A stretch of 63,958 nt of DNA from Aquirufa aurantiipilula. GTDB lineage: Bacteria; Bacteroidota; Bacteroidia; Cytophagales; Spirosomataceae. This document shows, piece by piece, positions 10,282 to 20,354 of the stretch. The DNA lies in assembly GCF_019923745.1 (NCBI RefSeq), contig NZ_JAANOG010000012.1, forward strand, positions 24,348 through 88,305, read 5' to 3'. A program made the position numbers and the translations under genes. Positions within the stretch are counted from its first letter, which is position 1. The number at the start of each line of letters is the position of its first letter. The notes under the pieces were generated by a model. The model saw nothing but the letters and a program-made list of their open reading frames with translations, made no database searches and was not told the DNA's origin.

Positions 10282-13200
10282 ATGTGTTCTAAAAAATTAT
10301 CCGAGAGGGAAAGCGTTCGCTTTTTCTTTTCTAGTCGACAGACGTATCGTCTACTTATTTATTTTTTTCTTATGAGTTGTATGTTTTGGCCCTCAAAGGT
10401 CCAAGGCAAATCAATTTCATTTTCAACTTTTTCCTTGGCTAAAGAATGGAGGGAAAAGGATTATGCTTATTCTGAATCGAATCAAAAAAAACAATCAAGA
10501 CTGGTGGGTGGTGCTACCCGACTGAAAATCACGGGGAATCTTACACAAGTAGCAGGAGAAACACAAACCATCACCATTTCTGCTTTAGATAATCAAGGGC
10601 ATTTGGATGAAACATTTAATCAAACGTTACCACTAAAATTTTATGGAGCCAATCCTGTTGATTTTATTGATTCAACCAACTTACAATCACCTGGAGGTTC
10701 CGTTTTTAGGTATTCCATTGTTCCTAAAATAAATAATAAATCAATAGGACTAGATACTAGTGCCATTACCTTTAATCATGGTATTGCCCAAGTAGATATG
10801 CAATTGTTTAAAAATGAAGTGGCAACAATTAGGTTAGAAGATCTTGATAATACCTTAACCTGTCAAGGTTCTGACCAATTGACGGTAGATGTTAGATATG
10901 GAACTAAGCGTCAAATTAATATTCAAGGTAGATATAGGCAATATAATCGGATACCATTAGAAGGAAAGTATAAGCTGACCATTGTTGACCAGTATTATAA
11001 TGTCATCAAGGATTTCGATCCCGTTAGTAATCCGGTAGGATTAAGATTAAGCAATTTGCCTGGAACATTTTATATTCCATCCGAACAAAGAAGCATTTTA
11101 AATAGAGCAAGCGATTTTCAGCAAGGGGTGGCTGATTTACAAGCATTAGGTTTTATTTATTCGGGAAAAGTTTCGTCAGGAGGGAACCTTCATGCTTTTT
11201 TTGAAAATAATCAATTAGATTCATATTCTATTCCGATTGTATTTTATGGGGGTAAGGGACAGACCTTGCAACTTAAAGTTGGAAGTAGTAATTCGATTAC
11301 TAGAAATGCAGGATCAATAATAGCTATCTCTCTTAATTTTTTTGATGTAGATGGAAATCTTGCAGCTTATTCCTTGAATGGAACAGCTGAAAATGTGACG
11401 AGGGAAGCGGTTTTTCAAGCTAGTCCGCAAGCAGCTTTGACAGGTCAAATCCCAAAAATTGGTAATAAAAGCATAGGAGAAAAAATCGATGTATTATTTT
11501 CCCCTGGTGGAAATCAAAGTAGTAACCTAAATGCTCAATTTTATTTCCCAGAAACCCTTATTGTATCGGCCACTATGTGGTTGGCAGATGGTTCTCAAAT
11601 ATCGACTAATACGCCTACTGAAAAACTCCAAATTACCATTAATCCTGGAGTAGTAAATAAATTTCGACTCAACTTAACTAGCCCCCAAATCAGCGGTATT
11701 TCCTTTGTCAGTACCAATGAACTCACCGCTTTAGATGCATTTGATAATGTTGTGACCAGCTACAATGCAGCGATTACTAGCAATGCTGTATCCATCACTA
11801 GTTCGGGTTTGAATGGAGCCTCATCCTTGACTTTGGGTGGGAATGTATTGAATCGTTCCACGGATTTTGTCAACGGAGTGGCTAATTTAAGCAATTTGGG
11901 ACTCAAGTTTGTAGGAGATGAAGGAGCAGGAATCTATACTTTCAGAAAACAATCTGGAAATATTTCAGTGAGTGCCCCTATGACTATTTTACCAGGGGAT
12001 CGAGATAATGATAATTTAAACGATACCTATGAGCGGGGCGGAAACCTTCTAGCTTTGCAAGACATTGACAGCGATGGAGATGGTATACCTGATTATTTGG
12101 ATGCTGATTCAGATTTGGATGGAATTTCGGATAGAATGGAATTAGGCAATGATACTGACAGCGATGGTATTCCCAATTATTTAGATAGCGATTCAGACAA
12201 TGATGGCATACCAGATCAAGTAGAAAGTAATCAAGATAATGATGGAGATGGAATAGCCAATTACCAAGACTTAGATTCCGATAATGATGGAATTTTGGAT
12301 GGGAAAGAAGGACATGGTGATAAGGACCAAGATGGAAAACTCAATTTTTTGGATGCAGATTCGGATAATGATGGTATTCTAGATGTGTGGGAGGCTGTGG
12401 ATATCAATCGAGGAACCATAGATCAGAATTATGACGGGAAAGTCGATATTGGAGGAGTATTCCAAGATAGCAATGGAAATGGAATCGGGGATATGTTGGA
12501 AATAGGTATTGGAGGTAAACCTGCTAATCTACCAGATACTGACAAGGATGGTATTCCTGATTATTGGGATGAGGATTCAGATGGAGATTCATTGTTAGAT
12601 CGGATTGAGCTTACTTCCGATCCCGATGGTGATGGCATTCCCAATTACCGAGATTTGGATTCAGATGGGGATTGGTTAGGTGATAGCGATGAGCGAGATG
12701 GCGATAATGACTTAGATGGGAAGTTCAATTTCTTAGACGATGATTCGGATAATGATGGCATTCCAGATGCATGGGAAGGGAAAACCAAATGTGCAACATG
12801 TCAGTCCTTACAAGATGAAAATGGAGATGGCTGGGATGATCGAGGACAATACATGCCGGTTATTGATACAGATAAAGATGGACAAGCCGATTATTTGGAT
12901 GCAGATTCGGATAACGATACAATTCCCGATCGAGTGGAATTAGGGGCTGATTTTGATGGAGATGAATTGGCCAATTTTAGAGATTTGGATTCAGATAATG
13001 ATGGTATTTTAGACCAAATGGAAGTTGGAAGTGATGTATATCATCCTCGAGATTCAGATCGGGATGGTTTAGCAGATTTTGAAGATGCTGATTCAGACAA
13101 TGATGGTTTATTGGATATTATTGAAGTTGGAAAAGATTCAAACCATCCTGTAGACTTTGACCTGGATGGAGTTCCTGATTACATCGATGTGGATGCGGAT

Positions 13201-14826
13201 GGTGATGGTATTTTGGATGTAAATGAAGTGGGAAACAATCCCGTATCTCCTGTGGATTCCGATCAAGATGGAAGCCCAGATTATTTGGATATGGACTCAG
13301 ATAATGATGGTATTGTAGATGCTGTAGAAAAAGGTGCAAATTCTGGAAAGCCAATGGATAGTGATTTAGATACGATTCCAGACTTTAGAGATTTGGATTC
13401 TGACCAGGATGGTATTCCTGATAAATTGGAAGCAGGGAAAAATCCGAGTAATCCTGTTGATACCGATGCCGATGGAATAGCCAATTATTTGGATGTAGAT
13501 TCTGATAATGATGGACGCTGGGATAATCTAGAAGCGGGCAAGGTTACTACTAATCCATTAGATACCGATGCAGACGGATTCTTTGATTATGAAGAAATAG
13601 ACGCAGATAATGATTTTATTAAGGACAGTATTGAATATGCAGGCGACCCTATTAATCCAGTTGATACTGATGCCGATGGATCATTTGATTACTTGGATTT
13701 GGATTCAGACAATGACGGTATTCCAGATAAAATAGAAGTAGGATCTAAGCCAAGTGAACCTATAGATTCAGATTCTGATGGTAAAATGGATTTCCGAGAT
13801 GAAGATTCCGATGGAGACCAAATTTCGGATGCCATCGAAGCTGGCTTAGATCCTAGTCGCCCAATTGATACCGATGGAGATGGAATTCTCAATTATTTGG
13901 ATTTAGATTCTGATAATGATGGATATGTAGATTCACTCGAACGTGGACCACAAGGTATACCCATTGATTTTGACCAAGATGGCTTAGCTGACTACATAGA
14001 CTTAGATTCAGATAATGATAAAATTTCAGATAAAATCGAGGTTCAACCTTTTAGTTTAGGAAAGGCTACAGATACAGATAAAGACGTTAAACCTGATTAC
14101 CAGGATCTAGATTCAGACAATGATACCATACTAGATTTTATGGAATTAGGACCTAATTTCAATCTGCCAATGGATTCAGATCAAGATGGAATTCCAGATT
14201 TTAGAGATGTAGATTCTGATGGAGATGGAATACCTGATAAAATGGAAGTTGGAAAAAATCCCCTTAAACCATTGGACTCCGATAAAGATGGGATTCCTGA
14301 TTTTCAAGATATGGATTCAGATAATAATGGAGTCAATGACAGGGAAGAAGTAGGACCTGATCCAAGTAATCCTCTGGACACCGATAAGGATGGAATATTT
14401 AATTATTTGGATTCAGATGATGATGGAGATGGCTTATTGGACTATTTAGAAAATGATATCAATTTTGGAGGAATAACTGATTGTGATCATGATGGAATAC
14501 CTAATCAATTGGATAGTGATATTTGCGATACTTACCTAACAAATGGTTTTTCACCCAATGGTGATGGTACGAATGATACATTTGTTATACCAGGTATCAT
14601 GAATTTACCCAACCACCACATAAGCATTTTTAATCGCTGGGGGAATTTGGTATATGAAACGGATAATTATAAAAATGATTGGGATGGCGTGTCCAATAAT
14701 GCAGACGCCCTATTAACGATGGATGGTAAAATAGTGGATGGTATTTATTATTATATCATTGATTTTGGAAATGTTCGGCCCATGATTCAATCCTATTTGT
14801 ACATAAATCGATTGAAGAATAATTAG
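10282..14826 (+). CDS. Second giant surface protein with Ca-binding rod and T9SS type B domain
   Basis: 1,514 residues. The N-terminus has an unusually long polar stretch before a hydrophobic segment (LLIYFFLMSCMF, residues about 27-38), which probably acts as a signal peptide. Residues about 75-565 hold degenerate copies of the Ig-like pairs seen in the upstream paralogue; the best preserved is near nt 11650-12000. Residues about 570-1415 form a DSDxDGxxD rod with repeats of about 32 residues, including the AWEGKxKCxxC landmark near residue 836. The last ~97 residues are the type B sorting domain (FSPNGDGTND, FNRWGNLVYE, YYYIIDF). The ATG start is followed by MCSK, as in the next paralogue. 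The protein is likely secreted by T9SS; a role in adhesion or the surface layer is inferred. Confidence 0.9.
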   Translation: MCSKKLSERESVRFFFSSRQTYRLLIYFFLMSCMFWPSKVQGKSISFSTFSLAKEWREKDYAYSESNQKKQSRLVGGATRLKITGNLTQVAGETQTITISALDNQGHLDETFNQTLPLKFYGANPVDFIDSTNLQSPGGSVFRYSIVPKINNKSIGLDTSAITFNHGIAQVDMQLFKNEVATIRLEDLDNTLTCQGSDQLTVDVRYGTKRQINIQGRYRQYNRIPLEGKYKLTIVDQYYNVIKDFDPVSNPVGLRLSNLPGTFYIPSEQRSILNRASDFQQGVADLQALGFIYSGKVSSGGNLHAFFENNQLDSYSIPIVFYGGKGQTLQLKVGSSNSITRNAGSIIAISLNFFDVDGNLAAYSLNGTAENVTREAVFQASPQAALTGQIPKIGNKSIGEKIDVLFSPGGNQSSNLNAQFYFPETLIVSATMWLADGSQISTNTPTEKLQITINPGVVNKFRLNLTSPQISGISFVSTNELTALDAFDNVVTSYNAAITSNAVSITSSGLNGASSLTLGGNVLNRSTDFVNGVANLSNLGLKFVGDEGAGIYTFRKQSGNISVSAPMTILPGDRDNDNLNDTYERGGNLLALQDIDSDGDGIPDYLDADSDLDGISDRMELGNDTDSDGIPNYLDSDSDNDGIPDQVESNQDNDGDGIANYQDLDSDNDGILDGKEGHGDKDQDGKLNFLDADSDNDGILDVWEAVDINRGTIDQNYDGKVDIGGVFQDSNGNGIGDMLEIGIGGKPANLPDTDKDGIPDYWDEDSDGDSLLDRIELTSDPDGDGIPNYRDLDSDGDWLGDSDERDGDNDLDGKFNFLDDDSDNDGIPDAWEGKTKCATCQSLQDENGDGWDDRGQYMPVIDTDKDGQADYLDADSDNDTIPDRVELGADFDGDELANFRDLDSDNDGILDQMEVGSDVYHPRDSDRDGLADFEDADSDNDGLLDIIEVGKDSNHPVDFDLDGVPDYIDVDADGDGILDVNEVGNNPVSPVDSDQDGSPDYLDMDSDNDGIVDAVEKGANSGKPMDSDLDTIPDFRDLDSDQDGIPDKLEAGKNPSNPVDTDADGIANYLDVDSDNDGRWDNLEAGKVTTNPLDTDADGFFDYEEIDADNDFIKDSIEYAGDPINPVDTDADGSFDYLDLDSDNDGIPDKIEVGSKPSEPIDSDSDGKMDFRDEDSDGDQISDAIEAGLDPSRPIDTDGDGILNYLDLDSDNDGYVDSLERGPQGIPIDFDQDGLADYIDLDSDNDKISDKIEVQPFSLGKATDTDKDVKPDYQDLDSDNDTILDFMELGPNFNLPMDSDQDGIPDFRDVDSDGDGIPDKMEVGKNPLKPLDSDKDGIPDFQDMDSDNNGVNDREEVGPDPSNPLDTDKDGIFNYLDSDDDGDGLLDYLENDINFGGITDCDHDGIPNQLDSDICDTYLTNGFSPNGDGTNDTFVIPGIMNLPNHHISIFNRWGNLVYETDNYKNDWDGVSNNADALLTMDGKIVDGIYYYIIDFGNVRPMIQSYLYINRLKNN

Positions 14827-14855
14827 TATACAAGTGGTTTTATTAGTTAGGTTAT

Positions 14856-14890
14856 AAAAAAGCGAGCGATGTTTATTGCTCGTTTTTTTT
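14856..14890 (+). terminator. Intrinsic terminator
   Basis: The stem AAAAAGCGAGC/GCTCGTTTTTT has one G-T wobble and a loop of about 10 nt, and runs into nine T residues, 30 bp after the stop codon. It separates the second and third paralogues into independent transcripts. Confidence 0.85.
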
Positions 14891-15061
14891 TGTAGTTTAA
14901 ATTTTACTTTTAAAACGAGAACATATTTTGCTTTTAATTGAATATATTTTCATATTTTTTTTGTAATTAGATATTCAAATTTTATAAATAATTCCCTGTG
15001 TTAGAATGGTTCTAGTATTTCTAGTCTGTTCATTTAAATTTATAAACTGATTCCTTGTATT

Positions 15062-18000
15062 ATGTGTTCTAAAACTGTTGATTTTCGGCAGGAGAGATTC
15101 TCTGCTGGAATTTTCCACTTTGATCAATTTCAATCATTTTTTGTGATAGTTTTGATTTGCTTTGGGTTACTTATGCTCCCAAATGAAAGTCAAGCCTCAG
15201 CTGAAATTGGTGTCGCCGTTAAATTTAAAATTACTGGATCGGCAACTCAAACCGCAGGTGTATCCCAAACCATCACCATTACTGCTGTGGATGGCTTAGG
15301 GATTACTGATAACTCCTATGTTGGATTTCATGATTTAATATTTTCGGGAGCCAATAGTTCTATTTTAGGGAATACACCAAAGGTTAATTCTGTTGCGTTT
15401 GGAACCAGTTCTAGTATTACATTTACTAATGGAGTTGCCACGGCAACTTTGGATTTGTTTCGTGCCGAAACAGCTCTTATTCAAGTTTCAGACGGAACCT
15501 TGTCTTCCTCTGGGGCAGATGGATTAAGCATTGTAGTTGGCTTTGGAGCCTTAGGTAGATTTGATCAGGTTTTATCAAGCCCAGAGCAAATTGTTGATAG
15601 AAATTTTACTGGGACCTATACCGTAACGGCTCAAGATAGTTATGCCAATGTCATTACTAATTTTAATTCAGCCATTACACCTTTAACGGTCATAGGGAAT
15701 AGTAGTTATGCTGCAGGTACATTTACCTTAGGTTATGGAGGGAATGTGTTAAATCGTGCAAGTGATTTTGTCAATGGAGTGGCCAATTTGCAAGCCATTG
15801 GAATTAAGTATTCAGGAACTACCAACGCTTCAGGTAACATTTTGATTCGAAATGCTGATTTAACAATTATCTCTCCTATTTCTGCAAACATTCGAGGAGG
15901 AAATGCCGTTCGATTAGCAATAACAGGTGGAACCACGAGAGTAGCTGGAACTAGTTCTGCCGTTACCATAACAGCATTAGATACCTATGGTAATACTTCT
16001 TATGAATATACAGGTATCAAATCTTTGCTCTTTTCAGGAGCAAATACGTCGACAAGTGGAAATATTCCACGTATATCTACTACCAACTTTGGAACAAATA
16101 CCAATTTAACGTTCTCTGCTGGTTTTGTAACTAGCACTATGACCTTGTTTAAAGTAGAAAATCCTACTATTTCAGTAAGTGATGGAACACTTTCTTCTTC
16201 TGGATCAAGTAATTTGACAGTAACGGTTAATCCAGCCGTTTTAAATAAATTCGAGGTAGTCATTCAAAATCCTCAACAAAGCGAACGAAATTTGGCGGGT
16301 GTAAATACCGTAACAGCACAGGATCTGTATAACAATACGGTTACCTCATTTAATGCAGCTACTAATAATGTAACTGTTTCAACGACCTTATCGGGTAGTA
16401 TTACGGGACTTTCAGGTGGAAATAAACTAAACTCTGCATCCGATTTTGTAAATGGAATAGCTAATTTGACAACCCTAGGGATGATTTACTTAGGTGCAGA
16501 AGGTTCGGGTACATTTACTTTTAGAGCCAATACAGGACCTACGGGTACTAGTCAGATTATAGAAACTGCATTTGCAGATGATGATAGTGATGGGATACCA
16601 AATTCCATGGAATGTTTCGGAACATCTTCGTTATTAGGCACTTGTGCAGATTTTGATGGGGATGGACGGATGAATTCTCGTGATACTGATTCAGATAATG
16701 ATGGAATCAATGATTCCTTAGAAAGAAATATGGATTCGGATGGGGATCGACAAGCCAACTATTTAGATTTGGATTCAGATAATGATGGAATACCGGATGC
16801 CACAGAAGGGATTCAGGATACGGATGGAGATGGAACCCCCAATTACATTGACCTTGATTCCGATGGCGATGGCTTGATGGATGCTTGGGAGGCTAGTGAT
16901 AATGCTCGAGGAACTGTAGATCAGAATTATGATGGGAAAATTGATATGAATGGAGTTTTTGCTGATGTTAATGCCAATGGATTAGCTGATGTATTGGAAA
17001 CCATTTTGAGCGGGAAAGTATTGCCATTACCTGATACAGACCGAGATGGGACAAAGGATTATGTTGATACAGATTCAGATAATGATGGGATTTCAGATAA
17101 GCTTGAGGGCAGTTCAGACCCCGACAAAGATGCATTTCCCAATTACCGCGATTTAGATTCGGATGGGGATTGGTTGGGAGATCAAGATGAAAGAAATGTG
17201 GATAATGATGGAGATGGAGTTAGTAATTATCTAGATGCAGATTCAGACGGAGATGGAATTCCAGATGCCTGGGAAGGAAAAAATAAATGTGCCACCTGTA
17301 CAACTTTGAAAGATGATTGGAATGATGGTTGGGACGATCGAGGTCAATATGTGCTTGTCATAGATACAGATAAAGACGGTAGTTCCGATTTTTTGGATTT
17401 AGATTCTGATAATGATTGCCTTCCCGATGCTGTGGAATTGGGAGATGATTTGGATGGTGATGAACTTGCCAATTTTCGGGATTTGGATTCAGATAACGAT
17501 GGAATAGGGGATAGCATAGAAGCTGTTTTTTGTACTAAGCCTGTTGATTCAGACAAAGACGGTAAAGCTGATTTTGAGGATGCTGATTCAGATAATGATT
17601 TGATCCCTGATAAAATTGAGGTGGGGTCTAATCCTGCAAAACCCCTGGATTCAGATGGGGATGGATTAGTAGATTATCAAGATGTTGATAGTGATGGAGA
17701 TGGATTATTGGATTCTGCGGAGGCAGGAAAAGAGGTGAATAATCCTTTGGATTCAGATTCGGATGGTATTTTGGATTTTAGAGATACTGACTCCGACAAT
17801 GATACCATATTAGATAAAATAGAAGTGGGGGCCAATACGCTAAAACCATTGGATTCTGATAATGATGGAATTTTTGATCATTTAGATATTGATTCAGATA
17901 ATGACAGTATTGCTGATAAATTGGAAGCAGGTACAGACCCTAGCATTCCTGTTGATACGGATGCAGATGGTCAACGAGATTACGTGGATACTGATTCGGA

Positions 18001-19219
18001 TGCAGATGCTATTCCAGATCAAATTGAAATGGGAGCTGATCTAACAAAACCACAGGATACAGATGGAGATGGCAAATGGGATTTTCGTGATACGGATTCT
18101 GACAATGACGGAATTTTAGATTTAATAGAAGCGGGTCAAAATCCCAATAAACCGATTGATTCTGATGGAGATATTATAGCTGACTTCATGGATATAGATT
18201 CAGATAATGATAGTATTTTAGATAAAATAGAGGCAGGTTCAGATTCGGCAAAACCAAGGGATACCGACCTTGATGCTAAGCCAGATTATATTGATTCTGA
18301 CTCCGATAATGATGGATTATTGGATTCATTAGAAGTGGGAACCAATAGTAGCATTCCATTAGATACCGATCAAGATGGCGTGGCTAATTATCGCGATTTG
18401 GATTCAGATAATGACGGTTTATTGGACAAATTAGAAGCCGGGAATGACCTTTCCAAGCCCTTGGATACGGATAAGGATGGATTTGCTGATTATATAGACA
18501 TCGATTCAGATAATGATTCTATGGCGGACCGATTGGAAGCGGGTGCTGATTTTAATCGACCTGTAAATACCGACAGAGATGCATTACCCGATTATCGGGA
18601 TACGGATTCCGATAATGATTTGATTCCGGATAAGGTAGAAGTAGGTTCTGATCCGACTAAACCTATGGATTCTGACCGAGATGGCATATTTGATTATCAA
18701 GATGTGGATTCCGACAATAATGGGATATTAGATGCCACAGAATTAGGACTAGATGGTAATAATCCCATAGATACCGACAAAAATGGAATTCCAGATTACC
18801 GTGATTTGGACAATGATGGAGATGGAATCAGTGATCTACTAGAATTGGATGTGAATTATGGAGGTTTGGCAGATTGCGACAATGACGGCATCAGTAATAT
18901 GCAGGATAAGGATGTTTGTGAGCCCTTTGCCCCTCAGGGGATTTCTCCTAATGGAGATGGTAAAAACGATAAATTGATTATTCCTGGATTATTAAGTTTT
19001 CCCAAACATCACATTTCAGTCTTTAATCGAGCTGGTTCGATCATTTTTGAATCGGACAACTATAAAAATGATTGGGGAGGAGAATTGAATTTTGTGAGTG
19101 GTCAATCGAACTCATCTCAGCTTGTTCCTGATGGGGTTTATTATTATGTCGTGGACTTTGCAGGAGTGAAGCCCTCCATTCAATCCTTTTTATATGTCAA
19201 TCGATTAAACCTGAAATAA
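15062..19219 (+). CDS. Third giant surface protein with Ca-binding rod and T9SS type B domain
   Basis: 1,385 residues and a paralogue of the two preceding genes. It starts MCSK and has a hydrophobic signal segment near residues 28-41 (FFVIVLICFGLLML). Residues about 50-495 contain two clear Ig-like pairs with TQTAGVSQTITITAVD and VTAQDLYNNTVTSF motifs. Residues about 500-1285 form the DSDNDGIxD rod, with the CxxC landmark near residue 742. The last 97 residues are the gliding-motility-associated sorting domain (GISPNGDGKND, FNRAGSIIFES, YYYVVDF). In the sorting domain the usual NRWGN is NRAGS, a mild divergence. Intergenic spacing and separate terminators argue for three independent units rather than an operon. 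Confidence 0.9.
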   Translation: MCSKTVDFRQERFSAGIFHFDQFQSFFVIVLICFGLLMLPNESQASAEIGVAVKFKITGSATQTAGVSQTITITAVDGLGITDNSYVGFHDLIFSGANSSILGNTPKVNSVAFGTSSSITFTNGVATATLDLFRAETALIQVSDGTLSSSGADGLSIVVGFGALGRFDQVLSSPEQIVDRNFTGTYTVTAQDSYANVITNFNSAITPLTVIGNSSYAAGTFTLGYGGNVLNRASDFVNGVANLQAIGIKYSGTTNASGNILIRNADLTIISPISANIRGGNAVRLAITGGTTRVAGTSSAVTITALDTYGNTSYEYTGIKSLLFSGANTSTSGNIPRISTTNFGTNTNLTFSAGFVTSTMTLFKVENPTISVSDGTLSSSGSSNLTVTVNPAVLNKFEVVIQNPQQSERNLAGVNTVTAQDLYNNTVTSFNAATNNVTVSTTLSGSITGLSGGNKLNSASDFVNGIANLTTLGMIYLGAEGSGTFTFRANTGPTGTSQIIETAFADDDSDGIPNSMECFGTSSLLGTCADFDGDGRMNSRDTDSDNDGINDSLERNMDSDGDRQANYLDLDSDNDGIPDATEGIQDTDGDGTPNYIDLDSDGDGLMDAWEASDNARGTVDQNYDGKIDMNGVFADVNANGLADVLETILSGKVLPLPDTDRDGTKDYVDTDSDNDGISDKLEGSSDPDKDAFPNYRDLDSDGDWLGDQDERNVDNDGDGVSNYLDADSDGDGIPDAWEGKNKCATCTTLKDDWNDGWDDRGQYVLVIDTDKDGSSDFLDLDSDNDCLPDAVELGDDLDGDELANFRDLDSDNDGIGDSIEAVFCTKPVDSDKDGKADFEDADSDNDLIPDKIEVGSNPAKPLDSDGDGLVDYQDVDSDGDGLLDSAEAGKEVNNPLDSDSDGILDFRDTDSDNDTILDKIEVGANTLKPLDSDNDGIFDHLDIDSDNDSIADKLEAGTDPSIPVDTDADGQRDYVDTDSDADAIPDQIEMGADLTKPQDTDGDGKWDFRDTDSDNDGILDLIEAGQNPNKPIDSDGDIIADFMDIDSDNDSILDKIEAGSDSAKPRDTDLDAKPDYIDSDSDNDGLLDSLEVGTNSSIPLDTDQDGVANYRDLDSDNDGLLDKLEAGNDLSKPLDTDKDGFADYIDIDSDNDSMADRLEAGADFNRPVNTDRDALPDYRDTDSDNDLIPDKVEVGSDPTKPMDSDRDGIFDYQDVDSDNNGILDATELGLDGNNPIDTDKNGIPDYRDLDNDGDGISDLLELDVNYGGLADCDNDGISNMQDKDVCEPFAPQGISPNGDGKNDKLIIPGLLSFPKHHISVFNRAGSIIFESDNYKNDWGGELNFVSGQSNSSQLVPDGVYYYVVDFAGVKPSIQSFLYVNRLNLK

Positions 19220-19222
19220 GGT

Positions 19223-19256
19223 AAATCAAAAGGGAGCTTCAGCTCCCTTTTGATTT
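19223..19256. terminator. Bidirectional intrinsic terminator
   Basis: A perfect 15-bp stem with a TTCA loop; each arm is AT-rich outside a GGGAGC/GCTCCC core. It lies 4 bp after the third giant gene and can serve both strands, because the minus-strand metallophosphoesterase gene converges on it. Confidence 0.85.
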
Positions 19257-19331
19257 CAAATGGATTATCAATTTCTTGGACAATTTATATAAAATCTCAT
19301 TCGTTAAACGGCTGATTAAACCTGCTTCCGC

Positions 19332-19364
19332 AACGCTGGCAAGGTTTTGAACCTTGACAGCGTT
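19332..19364. repeat. REP-like stem-loop, family 1, copy A
   Basis: The arms AACGCTG/CAGCGTT enclose an inner stem CAAGGTT/AACCTTG with a 3-nt loop. A single unpaired base on each side separates the stems. It lies between convergent genes. The same architecture recurs near 43807 and 55420. Confidence 0.8.
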
Positions 19365-19412
19365 AGGAGTTTCACCAATTTCGCGCGGGAATACACGGTT
19401 TAATCCTGGCGT

Positions 19413-20252
19413 TTAGAAAGATAATTCTTCCATTTTTACTTCAGGATTCATCATATAAGTGATTAAAGTGCCATCATTCAATATTTCTCCTACACGGTAA
19501 CCTTTATAGGGAGTACCCCAATTACCTCCAATGTGGGAATCAAATAAAAATGGCGTATTGTTCATCATTTTTACTCCGTCTTGATCATGCTCATGTCCAT
19601 GAAAGGCAGCTTTTACATTGGGATAGTTTTTCAACAAATCAAAAAATTCAGGATGATCTATGCCATGTTTGGTCCATTTGGCTTGCGGGATATGCAAAAA
19701 CAACAAGACTTGCTTGTACTTTTTATGGGCGTCTAATTGCTCTTTCAGCCAAGTTAAATCGGGGCAGAGGTATTTGCCTTGCTCATTGGATGTGTCTCCT
19801 AATAATATTCCGACCTTTTTATGTGCCACCTGATGATTCAATGGTGTTCCCCAAATGTCTTTCCAGTATTCAGGACTTACTAAATCATGGTTACCTCGTG
19901 TAACATAATAGGGCATTTTTAAACCATCAATTTTGACCTTTGCCTTTGGCATCCAAGTCTTATCATCATGGACGATATCCCCATTCATAACACAAAAATC
20001 CAACGGATTTTCTGAGTGAAACTGGTTAATCTGCGCAATGGCCTTGTCCAACATTTCTTCAAATGGCGTATTGGGCTGTCCATAATGAATGTCTGAAGCT
20101 ACAATAAATCGCAATTTTACTTTCTTGCGAAAGGTCTCAACTTCGCTAGGACTTAAAGCTTTGACTTGTCCAGAAAGTAGAAATATAGAGGCAAAAGAAA
20201 CTTGCTGAATGAAATTTCTTCTGCTAAGGGATAGCTGTTCTTTTTTTGACAT
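19413..20252 (-). CDS. Exported calcineurin-like metallophosphoesterase
   Basis: 279 residues. The N-terminus carries a twin-arginine-like motif (SRRNFIQ) followed by a hydrophobic stretch, so folded export by Tat is likely. Metal-binding motifs of the metallophosphoesterase superfamily are in order: ASDIHYG (D-x-H), NGDIVHD (G-D-x-x-D), RGNHD (G-N-H-D) and HGHEHD (G-H-x-H). These would hold two divalent metal ions and hydrolyse phosphomonoesters or diesters; the substrate cannot be read from sequence. It is encoded downstream of a glycoside hydrolase on the same strand, with a gap of about 100 bp. Confidence 0.85.
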   Translation of the reverse strand: MSKKEQLSLSRRNFIQQVSFASIFLLSGQVKALSPSEVETFRKKVKLRFIVASDIHYGQPNTPFEEMLDKAIAQINQFHSENPLDFCVMNGDIVHDDKTWMPKAKVKIDGLKMPYYVTRGNHDLVSPEYWKDIWGTPLNHQVAHKKVGILLGDTSNEQGKYLCPDLTWLKEQLDAHKKYKQVLLFLHIPQAKWTKHGIDHPEFFDLLKNYPNVKAAFHGHEHDQDGVKMMNNTPFLFDSHIGGNWGTPYKGYRVGEILNDGTLITYMMNPEVKMEELSF

Positions 20253-20354
20253 TGAGGTTTAGATTAAGAAACTAATTTATCTTTTTTTGGCTAAAATATA
20301 GTCCTTGCTTATGAATATTAATCCTTTCTTAATAAGTAAGCAATTGTATTTTCT

